A DNA stretch of 64,000 bases, taken from positions 2,294,001 to 2,358,000 of the forward strand of contig NZ_CP109596.1 in assembly GCF_036327755.1 (NCBI RefSeq), given 5' to 3'. The position numbers and the translations under genes are program-made. This document shows, piece by piece, positions 49,904-58,106 of the stretch; positions within the stretch are counted from its first letter, which is position 1; each line of letters starts with the position of its first letter. The stretch is from Nocardia sp. NBC_01503. GTDB taxonomy: Bacteria; Actinomycetota; Actinomycetes; Mycobacteriales; Mycobacteriaceae. Under the pieces are notes generated by a model. That model was given only the letters and a program-made list of their open reading frames with translations, was not told the DNA's origin and made no database searches.

Positions 49904-50143
49904 ATGACGGAGGAAAAAGAAGCTGTAACGGAGCGGGCGACTCGTTCCGATACCTCGCACAGAGCAGGACATAGATCTACCGGGGAATGGAGAAACCAGT
50001 GCGTACGACGTTTTCGTCTTCCGTTATGGCGGCAGCACTGGCCGCCTCTGCGCAGGAGTACACCGAGCGTGGATGGACGGTCGCCGAAACGGCCAACGGC
50101 ATCAGCCTGGTCACCGATGAAAATCTGTCGGGCATCGAGGTGA
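49904..50143 (+). CDS. Candidate overlapping small ORF
   Basis: ATG 49904 follows GGAGGG by seven bases, the best ribosome binding site of this region. The product begins MTEEKEAVTERATRSDTSHR, but after about 32 codons it reads through the next gene in the wrong frame, with a low-complexity product. It may be a short translated leader whose frame overlaps the downstream start, or the true N-terminus of the downstream protein separated by a frameshift. Confidence 0.3.
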   Translation: MTEEKEAVTERATRSDTSHRAGHRSTGEWRNQCVRRFRLPLWRQHWPPLRRSTPSVDGRSPKRPTASAWSPMKICRASR

Positions 50144-50484
50144 CGGGTGAGACCGCCGCCTTCGTCCGCCGCTTCCTGCGGGCCAACGACCTGACCGGCC
50201 CGGTCATCGAGATCCCGGGCGCCGAGCGCCGCGAGATCCACCTGGTGACCGGCGTGCGCAAGGCCGCCAACGCCATCGAGGCGCTGCGCGCGGCGGGCGT
50301 CATCGTGCACACCGACGGCGCGGGCATCCCGCTGCCGCCGACCCAGCTGTTCGACGGCTCGGCCTGCTGGGGTGTGGCACCGCATGAGGCTCGCTGGATC
50401 CCGCCGGTCGTCGCGATCGCCGCGGCGGTCCGCGCCGCGGCCAAAGGCGCCAAGAAGCCGCAGGTGGCCCGTATCGCCTCCTGA
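49999..50484 (+). CDS. Conserved hypothetical protein, possibly primase-polymerase-related
   Basis: A 161-residue protein. The start is GTG 49999, with GGAGA five bases upstream (ATG 49987 has none). The segment AASAQEYTERGWTV (about residues 13-26), the later TDENLSGIEV and the GPVIEIPGAERREIHLVTGV stretch (quoted in parts) resemble, weakly, the opening strands of primase-polymerase (Prim-Pol) domains, but catalytic DhD residues are not visible. A C-terminal helix ends basic. I do not assign a function. A good terminator follows. Confidence 0.6.
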   Translation: MRTTFSSSVMAAALAASAQEYTERGWTVAETANGISLVTDENLSGIEVTGETAAFVRRFLRANDLTGPVIEIPGAERREIHLVTGVRKAANAIEALRAAGVIVHTDGAGIPLPPTQLFDGSACWGVAPHEARWIPPVVAIAAAVRAAAKGAKKPQVARIAS

Positions 50485-50547
50485 GGAGAATGTGCTGCGC
50501 CCCAGGCGAATAAGCACCTCCTCCAGTAGCACATAGCTATAACCCCA

Positions 50548-50580
50548 GAAACCGCGGATGCACCCCGGCATCCGCGGTTT
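50548..50580 (+). terminator. Rho-independent terminator
   Basis: Perfect 13-bp stem AAACCGCGGATGC (50548-50560) and GCATCCGCGGTTT (50567-50579), loop ACCCCG, followed by TTGCTGTG. Confidence 0.85.
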
Positions 50581-50581
50581 T

Positions 50582-50985
50582 GCTGTGTCTAATTTGCCTC
50601 CGCTGTGTTTAATTTGCCTCCGCTGTGTTTAATTTGCCTCCGCTTCGCTCCGGCGGTTCGTGGCCCTGTGACCCCCGTTTCTTCCCTCCCTCCGCTCCTC
50701 CGCTTCGCTCCCCCGCTCCACTCAGTCCAGAACCGGGGGCGGGCCACGAACTTGGGGGCGTAACCGACGGTGTCGCTCATTGCCTTCGCTTCGCTCCGGC
50801 GGTTCGTGGCCCTGTGACCCCGGTTCTTCCCTCCCTCCGCTCCTCCGCTGTGTTAATTTGCCTCCGCTGCGCTCCGGCGGTTCGCGGCCCTGTGACCCCG
50901 GTTCTTCCCTCCCTCCGCTCCTCCGCTTCGCTCCCCCGCTCCGGTCAGTCCAGAACCGGGGGCGGGCCACGAACTTGGGGGGTGG
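50582..50985. repeat. Palindromic repeat element, locus 3, several copies
   Basis: Starts with three tandem units of GCTGTGTTTAATTTGCCTCC. One full element has arms TTCGTGGCCC (50657) and GGGCCACGAA (50741). A half element begins at 50803. A third has TTCGCGGCCC (50881) with GGGCCACGAA (50964), which mismatches at one place. The pyrimidine-rich middle is as in loci 1 and 2. The decayed LuxR gene reads into this block from the other strand. Confidence 0.85.
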
Positions 50986-51428
50986 GGTTCGGGGTGGGGT
51001 TCGGGGTGGGGGTGGTGTGTGTTGAGGTGCGGGAGTATCGCTCTGGGATGACTGCGATGGCCCGATTGCAGTGGCTCCCCCTCATCGAGGACCTTGGCGC
51101 GGGCGGCGCGGCGGTTGTGGACGCCGAGGCGGCGCAGGATGGCCGAGACGTGGTGGTCCACGGTGCGGACGGACAGGACTAGGTATTCGGCGATCTCCGT
51201 ATTGGTCAGGCCCGCGCAGAGCAGATCGAGGACGTCCTGCTGGCGATCGGTGAGGCCGGGGACCACGCGGGTGGCCGCGGGGGTGGGCGGGGGCGCGTCG
51301 GGCAGGCGGATGAAGAGGCCGGATTCACCGCCGACGCTGAGCACGACCACGTCTCCGGCGCCCGCGGCCAGCTCCTCCCAGGCGGCGCGCAGGGCCTCGA
51401 GTGCTTGTGTTCGCTCCAAAAACCGCAT
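50853..51428 (-). pseudogene. Internally deleted LuxR-family (LAL-type) regulator
   Basis: The first 37 residues (MRFLERTQALEALRAAWEEL ... VVVLSVGGESG) are the beginning of the ATPase domain of a large LAL regulator and stop exactly where the P-loop GxGKT should continue. The sequence then joins LFIRLPDAPPPTP and the C-terminal LuxR HTH LTDRQQDVLDLLCAGLTNTEIAEYL. Hundreds of central residues are missing, and the C-terminus runs through a 12-bp tandem (HPEPHPEP) into the palindromic repeat. This is best seen as a deletion remnant, though the HTH portion could still be translated. Confidence 0.65.
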
Positions 51429-51567
51429 GTGGCAAGCCTGGTCGCGGTGGTGGGCGGTTGTCTGTCCGCGCCCATACGGACAGTGTGTCGCTTATCCGAC
51501 ACTCGCCATTGACGCCGAGTTGATGCTTTGCTGTTTCCGTTGTGCGGCCCCGGGGCGATGATGAGGT

Positions 51568-53838
51568 ATGACCCCCGCCACGAATGCCCCGCGGACACTG
51601 CCGCGCACCTGCCCGCTCTGCGAAGCGGTCTGCGGACTGGAGATCACCCTGGACGCCCAGGACCATGTCACGGCTGTACGCGGTGACAAGGCCGATCCGT
51701 TCAGTCGCGGTTTCCTCTGCCCCAAGGGTGCGACGCTCGGGCATCTCGACGAGGATCCGGACCGGCTGACCGCGCCCATGATTCGCGATCGCGCCACCGA
51801 TACCTGGCGGGCCGCGAGCTGGCAGGAGGCGTTCGGGGTCATTCGGGAGCGGATGCCGCAGGTCACCGGCGCGTACGGAAATCAGGCCGCGGGGTTGTAT
51901 CTGGGCAATCCCAATGCGCACACCCTGGCGGGGGCGCTCTATGCGCCGGTATTGATTCGGGCGCTGGCCACGCGAAACCTGTTCTCCGCCAGCACCGCCG
52001 ATCAGATGCCCAAGCAGGTGTCCTCGGGGCTCATGTTCGGCGATCCGCTCACCGTGGCGGTGCCGGATCTGGATCGCACCGACTATCTGCTCATGCTGGG
52101 CGCGAATCCGCTGGAGTCCAATGGATCACTGTGCACCGCACCGGATTTTCCGGGCCGGTTGAAGGCGCTGCAGCAGCGCAGCGGGAAATTCGTGGTGGTG
52201 GATCCGCGGCGCACCCGCACCGCCAAGCTCGCGGATGAGCATCTGTTCGTCCGGCCGGGCAGTGACGCGTATCTGCTGTTCGGGATTGTGCACACCCTCT
52301 TCGCCGAAGGATTGGACACGGTTCGGGTGCCGGTGCGCGGACTGGACGAAGTGCGCACCGCCGCAGCGCCTTTCACCCCCGAGGTGGTGGCCGAGCGCAC
52401 CGGGGTGCCCGCCGGAACGGTGGTGCGGCTGGCCCGTGAGCTCGCGGGTGCGCCCACGGCCGCCGTCTACGCACGCATCGGCACCTGCACGGCCGAATTC
52501 GGCACGGTGACACAGTGGCTGGTCGATGTGATCAATGTGCTCACCGGAAATCTGGACTCACCCGGCGGCGCCATGTTCGCCAACGGTGCCGCGCTCGGCA
52601 TCGTGCGGACCCGGGCCTTCCGGCTGGGACGCTGGAACAGCCGGGTGCGCGGACTGCCCGAGGCCATGGGCGAGCTGCCGGTGGCGACGCTCGCGGATGA
52701 GATTCTCACCCCCGGTGACGGGCGGATTCGCGCCATGGTGACGGTCGCGGGCAATCCGGTGCTCTCCGCGCCGAGTGGGCCGCGCCTGGCCGATGCCTTC
52801 GCGAGCCTGGAGTTCATGGTGAGCGTGGACCGCTACCTCAACGAGACCACGCGCTACGCCGATGTGATCCTGCCGCCGCCGCGCATTCTGCAGTCCCCGC
52901 ACTACGACTTCGCGCTGTTGAACTTCGCCGTGCGCAACTATGCCCGCTACTCGCGGCCGCTGCTGCCGCTGGGCACCGATGAGCTGTCCGAGGCCGAGAT
53001 CATGGCGCGCCTGGCCCTGGCCATCACTGGGCAGCAGGCACAGCCGGAGGTGGATCCGCTCGCGGCCGTGGACGAATTCGTCATCGCCGGAACGCTGCAC
53101 AAGGCCGGGATGACCGATCGGCGCGGAGAGTTGCTGGGCGAGAACAGCACCGAGCAGCGCATCGACCTGATGCTGCGACTCGGCCCCTATGGGGAATGGG
53201 CCGCGGCGGGTGGATCCCGGCCACAAGCACGCCGGGATGACGGGGCGGACGCTGTCGCCGAGGTCGGCGCTGCGGACAAGGAGCCACGCGTCGGGCTGAA
53301 TCTGCAAGTGCTGCTGGACAATCCGCACGGCATCGACCTCGGGCCATTGCGGCCGCGGCTACCCGGACTGTTGCTGACCGCGTCCGAGCAGGTGGAGTTG
53401 GCGCCGGAGGCATTGCTGACGGATGTGGCCCGGATGCATGAGCGGCTGGGTGACGACGCACCCGCGATGGTGCTGGTCGGACGGCGGCAGCTGCGCTCCA
53501 ACAACAGTTGGCTGCACAATGTTCCGCCGCTGGTGGGCGGGTCGAACCGGTGCACGCTGCATATCCATCCGGACGATGTGAACCGGCTGGGGCTGGACGG
53601 GCACGCGGTGGTGAAATCCGCCGCCGGTGCGCTCACCGTGGAGTTGGAGCCGACCGAGGACATCATGCCGGGCGTGGTGAGCCTGCCGCACGGCTGGGGA
53701 CACGGCGACTCCGAGCAGACGGTGGCGCGGGCGCACGCGGGCGTGAATGCCAATGCGCTGACCGATGATTCGCTGGTGGACGCACCCTCCGGGAATGCCG
53801 TGTTCAACGGTGTACCGGTGACGCTCACGCCCGCCTGA
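51568..53838 (+). CDS. Molybdopterin-dependent oxidoreductase
   Basis: A 756-residue member of the formate dehydrogenase/nitrate reductase superfamily. The N-terminus has a 4Fe-4S site CPLCEAVCGLEI (Cx2Cx3C) with a fourth Cys in FLCPKG; molybdopterin-binding segments follow (LGANPLESNGS, DPRRTRTA, PGSDAYLLFG) and the C-terminal MoCo_bdg domain starts around LVGRRQLRSNNSWLHN. Electron donor and acceptor are not known. About residues 548-574 are encoded by a copy of the dispersed repeat (53210-53245) and neighbouring sequence: an in-frame insertion between two domains that homologues probably lack. It has no twin-arginine signal. Confidence 0.92.
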   Translation: MTPATNAPRTLPRTCPLCEAVCGLEITLDAQDHVTAVRGDKADPFSRGFLCPKGATLGHLDEDPDRLTAPMIRDRATDTWRAASWQEAFGVIRERMPQVTGAYGNQAAGLYLGNPNAHTLAGALYAPVLIRALATRNLFSASTADQMPKQVSSGLMFGDPLTVAVPDLDRTDYLLMLGANPLESNGSLCTAPDFPGRLKALQQRSGKFVVVDPRRTRTAKLADEHLFVRPGSDAYLLFGIVHTLFAEGLDTVRVPVRGLDEVRTAAAPFTPEVVAERTGVPAGTVVRLARELAGAPTAAVYARIGTCTAEFGTVTQWLVDVINVLTGNLDSPGGAMFANGAALGIVRTRAFRLGRWNSRVRGLPEAMGELPVATLADEILTPGDGRIRAMVTVAGNPVLSAPSGPRLADAFASLEFMVSVDRYLNETTRYADVILPPPRILQSPHYDFALLNFAVRNYARYSRPLLPLGTDELSEAEIMARLALAITGQQAQPEVDPLAAVDEFVIAGTLHKAGMTDRRGELLGENSTEQRIDLMLRLGPYGEWAAAGGSRPQARRDDGADAVAEVGAADKEPRVGLNLQVLLDNPHGIDLGPLRPRLPGLLLTASEQVELAPEALLTDVARMHERLGDDAPAMVLVGRRQLRSNNSWLHNVPPLVGGSNRCTLHIHPDDVNRLGLDGHAVVKSAAGALTVELEPTEDIMPGVVSLPHGWGHGDSEQTVARAHAGVNANALTDDSLVDAPSGNAVFNGVPVTLTPA
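53210..53245. repeat. Dispersed hairpin repeat, copy D, inside a coding region
   Basis: GTGGATCCCGGCC, then ACAAGCAC, then GCCGGGATGACGGGG. Same orientation and length as copy A. It is in frame in the molybdopterin oxidoreductase and encodes GSRPQARRDDG. Confidence 0.85.
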
Positions 53839-53937
53839 GGACCGAGCGCGGGCGGTAGCGCCGATATGAGGCGGGCACATTGTGAAACCTGATGACGGAC
53901 ATGGCATATCGGTGATGCGCACGGGGCGGGGAACCCG

Positions 53938-56046
53938 GTGACGGCTGTCGCGGCACGCGGTATCCCGCCGGTGCGGATCGCGCTGTGGGCGGTGCACGTC
54001 GCACTGCCCGCGGCCGGATTGTGGCTACTGGTCACCCATCCCGGCCTGGACCACATGTATATGCACGGCGGTATCCACTTCTGGCTGATCCTCGGCGCGG
54101 CGGTGCTCTCGCTGGCGCTGGCCATCCTGCTGCTGCGCGCCGCCCGCGCGCACCGGGATATGCGACTGATCCTGGTTTCGCTGGTGTTCCAATTGAATTC
54201 GGGATTTCTGGGCCTGCACGCGCTGGCCACTCCCGGTGTCATCCTCTCCACACCGAATGTGGGCTTCACCGGAGCGGTTCCGGTCGGTATGGTGCTGGGC
54301 GGGCTGGCGGCGCTGGCCTCGATCGTGGAGTACGGGCCCACCGCGCGGGCGCACCGCTGCACCGATCTCCTCGCCGCCCTGCCTCTGACTTCGATGGCGG
54401 TGTGGGCGCTGGCCTCGCTCACCCGGATACCGCCGTTCGACACCATTCCCGATCCCGATGAGGTGCAGGGGCCACTGGTGGCGGCGGCCTTCCTCGGCGG
54501 CGGTTGCTATCTGGTGGCGGCGGTCGCCTACGCCTGGCTGTATCGGCGTAATCGCGCGACGGTGCTGCTGAGTGTGCTCACCGCATTCGTACTGCTGGCC
54601 GAGGCGATGTTCGCGGTCGGGTTCGGGCGCAGCTGGCGGATCACCTGGTGGGAGTGGCATGTACTGCTGGGCGCGGCATTCGCGCTGATCGCGGTGAGCG
54701 CGCACCGCAGTTTCCGGCGCGAGGGTTCGGTGCGCGGACTCTTCGACAGCGTCACCCAGCGCAGTACCGTCGCCGCCATTCAACGCGATTACGCGCGGGC
54801 ACTGGAGGAGATGGTGCTGGCGCTGGATCAGCGGGCCAGTGGCGGCGTGCCGTCGGATGAACCGCTCGGCGCGGTGGCACAACAGCTTTCGCGGCGTTTC
54901 GGGCTCACCGAAAGGCAGGTGGCGGTGCTGCGGCAGAGCGCGCGGGCGCTCGGTGACGAACGCGAACAGGTGCGGCGACTCGGCGCGCTGGCGGCGGTCG
55001 GCGAGCGCGCCAACGTGATGCGCGGGGAGACCGAGCTGCTCGCGGAGATTCAGCGGCTGGCCAGCTCCGCCTTCGATCGCGATCTGGTGCGGATCGGTGT
55101 GCTGCGGAACGGGCGGCTGCACTTCGGTGACGGACTCCCGCCGAATCCGGCGGCCTTCGTATATCCGTTGACGGTCAGGGGGATTCGATCCGGCGTGCTG
55201 GAGCTGCTGCGACCGGGCGCGGCCGGACCGCTCGGACCCGCCGAGCACGCCATCGCGCGATCGTTCGCCAGCCAGACCTCGGTGACCCTCGAGAACGCCC
55301 GGCTCTACCAGCAATTGGACGGATTGTTCCGGTCCTATATGTCACCGCAGGTGGCGACCACCCTGCTGGCCGATCCGTCGCAGGCCGGGCTGGGTGGTGA
55401 GGTGCACGAGGTGAGCGTGCTGATGGCGGACCTGCGCGGGTTCACCCCGTTCTCCGAACAGGCCGGGCCGGTACAGGTCATGCGCATGCTCAATACCTAC
55501 TACGGGGTCATCGTGCCGGAGATCCTGGCCGAGGGCGGCACCGTGGTGCAGTTCGTCGGCGATGCGGTGATGGCGATCTTCAATGCGCCGGTGCGGCAAC
55601 CCGATCACGCGCTGCGGGCGGCGCGGGCGGGCCTGGCCATCCAGCGGGCGACGGCCGCGGTGCGCGAGCGCATCGGCGGCGCGAGCATCCCGGGACCGCT
55701 CCCGGCGGAGCTGCGCGGGCGGGTCGGTAGCGGCGACACCATCGGGATTCCGCGCGTCGCGGGCCCAGGTGCGCTGGAGTGGCCGTTGTTCCGGGTCGGG
55801 GTGAACACCGGCCCGGCGATCGTCGGCAATGTGGGTGCACGGGAGATGCGGAACTTCACCGCCATCGGTGACACCACGAATCTCGCTGCGCGCCTGGAGG
55901 GTTTGGCCGAACCGGGCACGGTGGCGGTCGGGCCGCTGACCCGGGAGCGGCTGGGCGATCGGGCGCAGGTGCGCAATCTCGGCGACTTCGATATCAAGGG
56001 CAAAAGCCTGCCGGTGACCGTATATCGGCTGATCGGACTGCGGTGA
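53938..56046 (+). CDS. Membrane-bound class III adenylate/guanylate cyclase
   Basis: A 702-residue protein. Residues about 15-260 form seven membrane helices, followed by a coiled helical linker, a GAF-like domain (about 360-455) and the cyclase homology domain (about 475-702). The first metal Asp is in VLMADLRGF, the second in FVGDAVMAIF, and the transition-state Asn/Arg are in DTTNLAARLE. The substrate-binding Lys usually before FxGD is Gln here (VVQFVGD), so base selection or activity may differ. GTG 53938 is the start. The Crp-type regulator starts five bases after the stop, so product and receptor are co-transcribed. Confidence 0.92.
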   Translation: MTAVAARGIPPVRIALWAVHVALPAAGLWLLVTHPGLDHMYMHGGIHFWLILGAAVLSLALAILLLRAARAHRDMRLILVSLVFQLNSGFLGLHALATPGVILSTPNVGFTGAVPVGMVLGGLAALASIVEYGPTARAHRCTDLLAALPLTSMAVWALASLTRIPPFDTIPDPDEVQGPLVAAAFLGGGCYLVAAVAYAWLYRRNRATVLLSVLTAFVLLAEAMFAVGFGRSWRITWWEWHVLLGAAFALIAVSAHRSFRREGSVRGLFDSVTQRSTVAAIQRDYARALEEMVLALDQRASGGVPSDEPLGAVAQQLSRRFGLTERQVAVLRQSARALGDEREQVRRLGALAAVGERANVMRGETELLAEIQRLASSAFDRDLVRIGVLRNGRLHFGDGLPPNPAAFVYPLTVRGIRSGVLELLRPGAAGPLGPAEHAIARSFASQTSVTLENARLYQQLDGLFRSYMSPQVATTLLADPSQAGLGGEVHEVSVLMADLRGFTPFSEQAGPVQVMRMLNTYYGVIVPEILAEGGTVVQFVGDAVMAIFNAPVRQPDHALRAARAGLAIQRATAAVRERIGGASIPGPLPAELRGRVGSGDTIGIPRVAGPGALEWPLFRVGVNTGPAIVGNVGAREMRNFTAIGDTTNLAARLEGLAEPGTVAVGPLTRERLGDRAQVRNLGDFDIKGKSLPVTVYRLIGLR

Positions 56047-56050
56047 GGTA

Positions 56051-56713
56051 GTGATGGCGGAATTCGAACTGCTGGAAGAGCTTTCACCCGTGGAGAAGCG
56101 GGAGTTCATCGCGGCGTGCACGCCCAGACGGTTCCGGCGCCGCGATATCGTCTGCCATGAGGGCGATCCCGGTGACTGCGTGCACCTGATCCTGTCCGGG
56201 CGCTACGTCGTGCGGATCACCACACCGCTGGGAAATTCGGCCACCCTCACCATTCTCGGTCCGGGCGAAATGTTCGGCGAGCAAGCGCTTCTGAGTCCGG
56301 AGGCGCGGCGCACGGCGACCATTGTCGCGGTCACCGACGGCGAGACGCTCACCCTGAACCGGACGCAGCTGGAGCGGCTGCGCCGGGAGCATCCACAGGT
56401 GGAGCGGTTTCTCACCACTTCCCTTGCGGCACAGGTGCGCCGGCTCTCCGCGGCGGTGCTGGAGGCGCTGTACCTGCCGGTGGAGACGCGGGTGCTGCGG
56501 CGGCTCGCGCATCTGGCCGATGTGTACGGGGACGGGGACGGTAAGCCCGCGGTCATCCAGCTGACCCAGGAGGACCTGGCGTCCATGGCCGGAACCACCC
56601 GCGCCACCGCCAATAAGGTGCTGCGCGAGCTGGAGGATCGGGGCGTGGTGCGGCTGGGGCGGGGCTCGGTACTGGTGCTGGATCGCGCGCGATTGCCGCG
56701 GCGACGCGCTTAG
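56051..56713 (+). CDS. Crp/Fnr-family transcriptional regulator
   Basis: A 220-residue regulator. The cyclic-nucleotide-binding domain has GDPGDCVHLILSGRYVV, the phosphate-binding cassette MFGEQALL...RRTATI (Glu and Arg conserved) and a C-terminal winged helix with LTQEDLASMAGTTRATANKVL. Start codon is GTG 56051, directly before ATG 56054. Located next to the cyclase with a four-base gap, it is the evident effector of that enzyme. The cassette resembles those that bind cAMP. In mycobacteria a similar Crp/Cmr control is known; direct targets here are not. Confidence 0.93.
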   Translation: MMAEFELLEELSPVEKREFIAACTPRRFRRRDIVCHEGDPGDCVHLILSGRYVVRITTPLGNSATLTILGPGEMFGEQALLSPEARRTATIVAVTDGETLTLNRTQLERLRREHPQVERFLTTSLAAQVRRLSAAVLEALYLPVETRVLRRLAHLADVYGDGDGKPAVIQLTQEDLASMAGTTRATANKVLRELEDRGVVRLGRGSVLVLDRARLPRRRA

Positions 56714-56975
56714 CCGATTCGGCGCTCCGCGCCAAGGCGGGCTGACAGCATCCGGGTGGCTAAAAGGGACGGGACTCTTGCGATCACTTCCGATCGGGAG
56801 GATCCTCGCACAGGAAGGTTTGTCCCGGCATCAGTCGATCCGCTCCCACCAGCGCGGATATGCCGGTTCACGCATTCGCCACACCAAACTAGTTAAACCG
56901 TATAGGATTTCGGATGGCCGAGCTTCGTGGCCAAGCCTCTTTCATCCGGTATTCAGCTACCACTGGGGGTGCACG

Positions 56976-57599
56976 ATGCCCGGTATCAGAAACGGCAGCG
57001 ACGGCGAGCGGGAATTGCAGGAACGCTACGGGACTCAGGACCGGGCAGAGCGCTTCTACTCCGATCAAGTCCGAAATCGACTGAACCGCCAGATGATCGA
57101 ATTCATCGGTCGAATGGATATGGCGTTCATCGCCACCGCCGACAAACACGGCGAATGCGACAACAGCTTCCGCGCCGGCAAACCCGGATTCCTGCATGTG
57201 ATCGACGATCGCACGCTGGCCTATCCCGAATACCGCGGCAACGGCGTCCTCGCCAGCCTGGGGAATATGCTGGAGAATCCGCATATCGGCATCCTGCTCA
57301 TCGACTTCGTCCAGGACCTCATCGGCCTGCACATCAACGGCACCGCCCGCATAGTCGACGACACCCTCATGCGCCGCTGCGTCGCCGATCTCCCGCCCGA
57401 TGTGCGCGGCCGTCAACCCGAACGCTGGGTGGTGGTCGATGTGGAGGAGGCATACATCCACTGCCGCAAGCACATCCCGCACCTGGTCCCCGCCCAGCGC
57501 GAAACCGTCCAGTGGGGCACCGACAATGTCCGAGCCAAGGGCGGCGACTACTTCCGCACCAAGGCCGAGGCCGAAGACGGCGCCCTGGTCGACTACTGA
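56976..57599 (+). CDS. Pyridoxamine 5'-phosphate oxidase-fold protein
   Basis: A 207-residue split-barrel flavin-binding protein: IGRMDMAFIATADKHGECDNSFRAG begins the fold (quoted in part), followed by YRGNGVLASLGNMLENPHIGIL and LHINGTARI. The family binds FMN or F420; similar proteins act as flavin oxidoreductases. ATG 56976 has GGGGGT seven bases upstream; the longer frame is not needed. In the 262 bp from 56714 I see no gene; ACTAGTTAAACCG near 56890 is the most A/T-rich part and may hold its promoter. Function unknown. Confidence 0.85.
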   Translation: MPGIRNGSDGERELQERYGTQDRAERFYSDQVRNRLNRQMIEFIGRMDMAFIATADKHGECDNSFRAGKPGFLHVIDDRTLAYPEYRGNGVLASLGNMLENPHIGILLIDFVQDLIGLHINGTARIVDDTLMRRCVADLPPDVRGRQPERWVVVDVEEAYIHCRKHIPHLVPAQRETVQWGTDNVRAKGGDYFRTKAEAEDGALVDY

Positions 57600-57600
57600 C

Positions 57601-58056
57601 CTACTTGATCTTGAAGATCACGGCTCGCTGCACGATGAAGTTGATCACGGTGGCGGTGCCCTGGGCCACGCAGAAGGCCAGCGGCATGCGCCACCACTCA
57701 TCGGCGAGGGCGTAGTAGCAGATCTGGTTGATGCCGACCTGGATGGCGAAGGTCACCGCGTAGAGGATCACGACCGCGATGAAGCGGGCGCGGCTCGGCT
57801 CGGCCTTGAAGGTCCAGCGGCGATTGATCAGGTACGCGGTGGTGGTGCCCGCGATGAAGCTCAATGACTTGGACACCGGCAGCGGCAAGCCGAAGACCTG
57901 GAAGAACAGGGTGTAGAGGCCGTAGTCGACGATCGCCGACAGCCCGCCGGTCAGCCCGAAGCGGATGATCTGGGTCTTCAGATCGACGTCCGTACCGCCC
58001 GGCTCGTCGACGAGGGGCAGCTCGGGCGGCAGGGGCAGATGGGGTTCCGCGGTCAC
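57601..58056 (-). CDS. gtrA: GtrA-family protein next to dprE1 (Rv3789-like)
   Basis: A 151-residue protein with four helices: FGLTGGLSAIVDYGLYTLFF, SKSLSFIAGTTTAYLINRRWTF (GtrA signature), then VVILYAVTFAIQVGINQI and AFCVAQGTATVINFIV (each quoted in part). In mycobacteria Rv3789, at the same place, was proposed as a decaprenyl-phosphoarabinose flippase and later as an anchor for other enzymes. GTG 58056 gives the expected size. It diverges from dprE1 by 50 bp and converges with the flavin-fold gene by one base. Confidence 0.93.
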   Translation of the reverse strand: MTAEPHLPLPPELPLVDEPGGTDVDLKTQIIRFGLTGGLSAIVDYGLYTLFFQVFGLPLPVSKSLSFIAGTTTAYLINRRWTFKAEPSRARFIAVVILYAVTFAIQVGINQICYYALADEWWRMPLAFCVAQGTATVINFIVQRAVIFKIK

Positions 58057-58106
58057 AAGGCATGAGGGTATCGCCCGGGATGTAGGACACAAGCCTCGAG
58101 ACGGTT

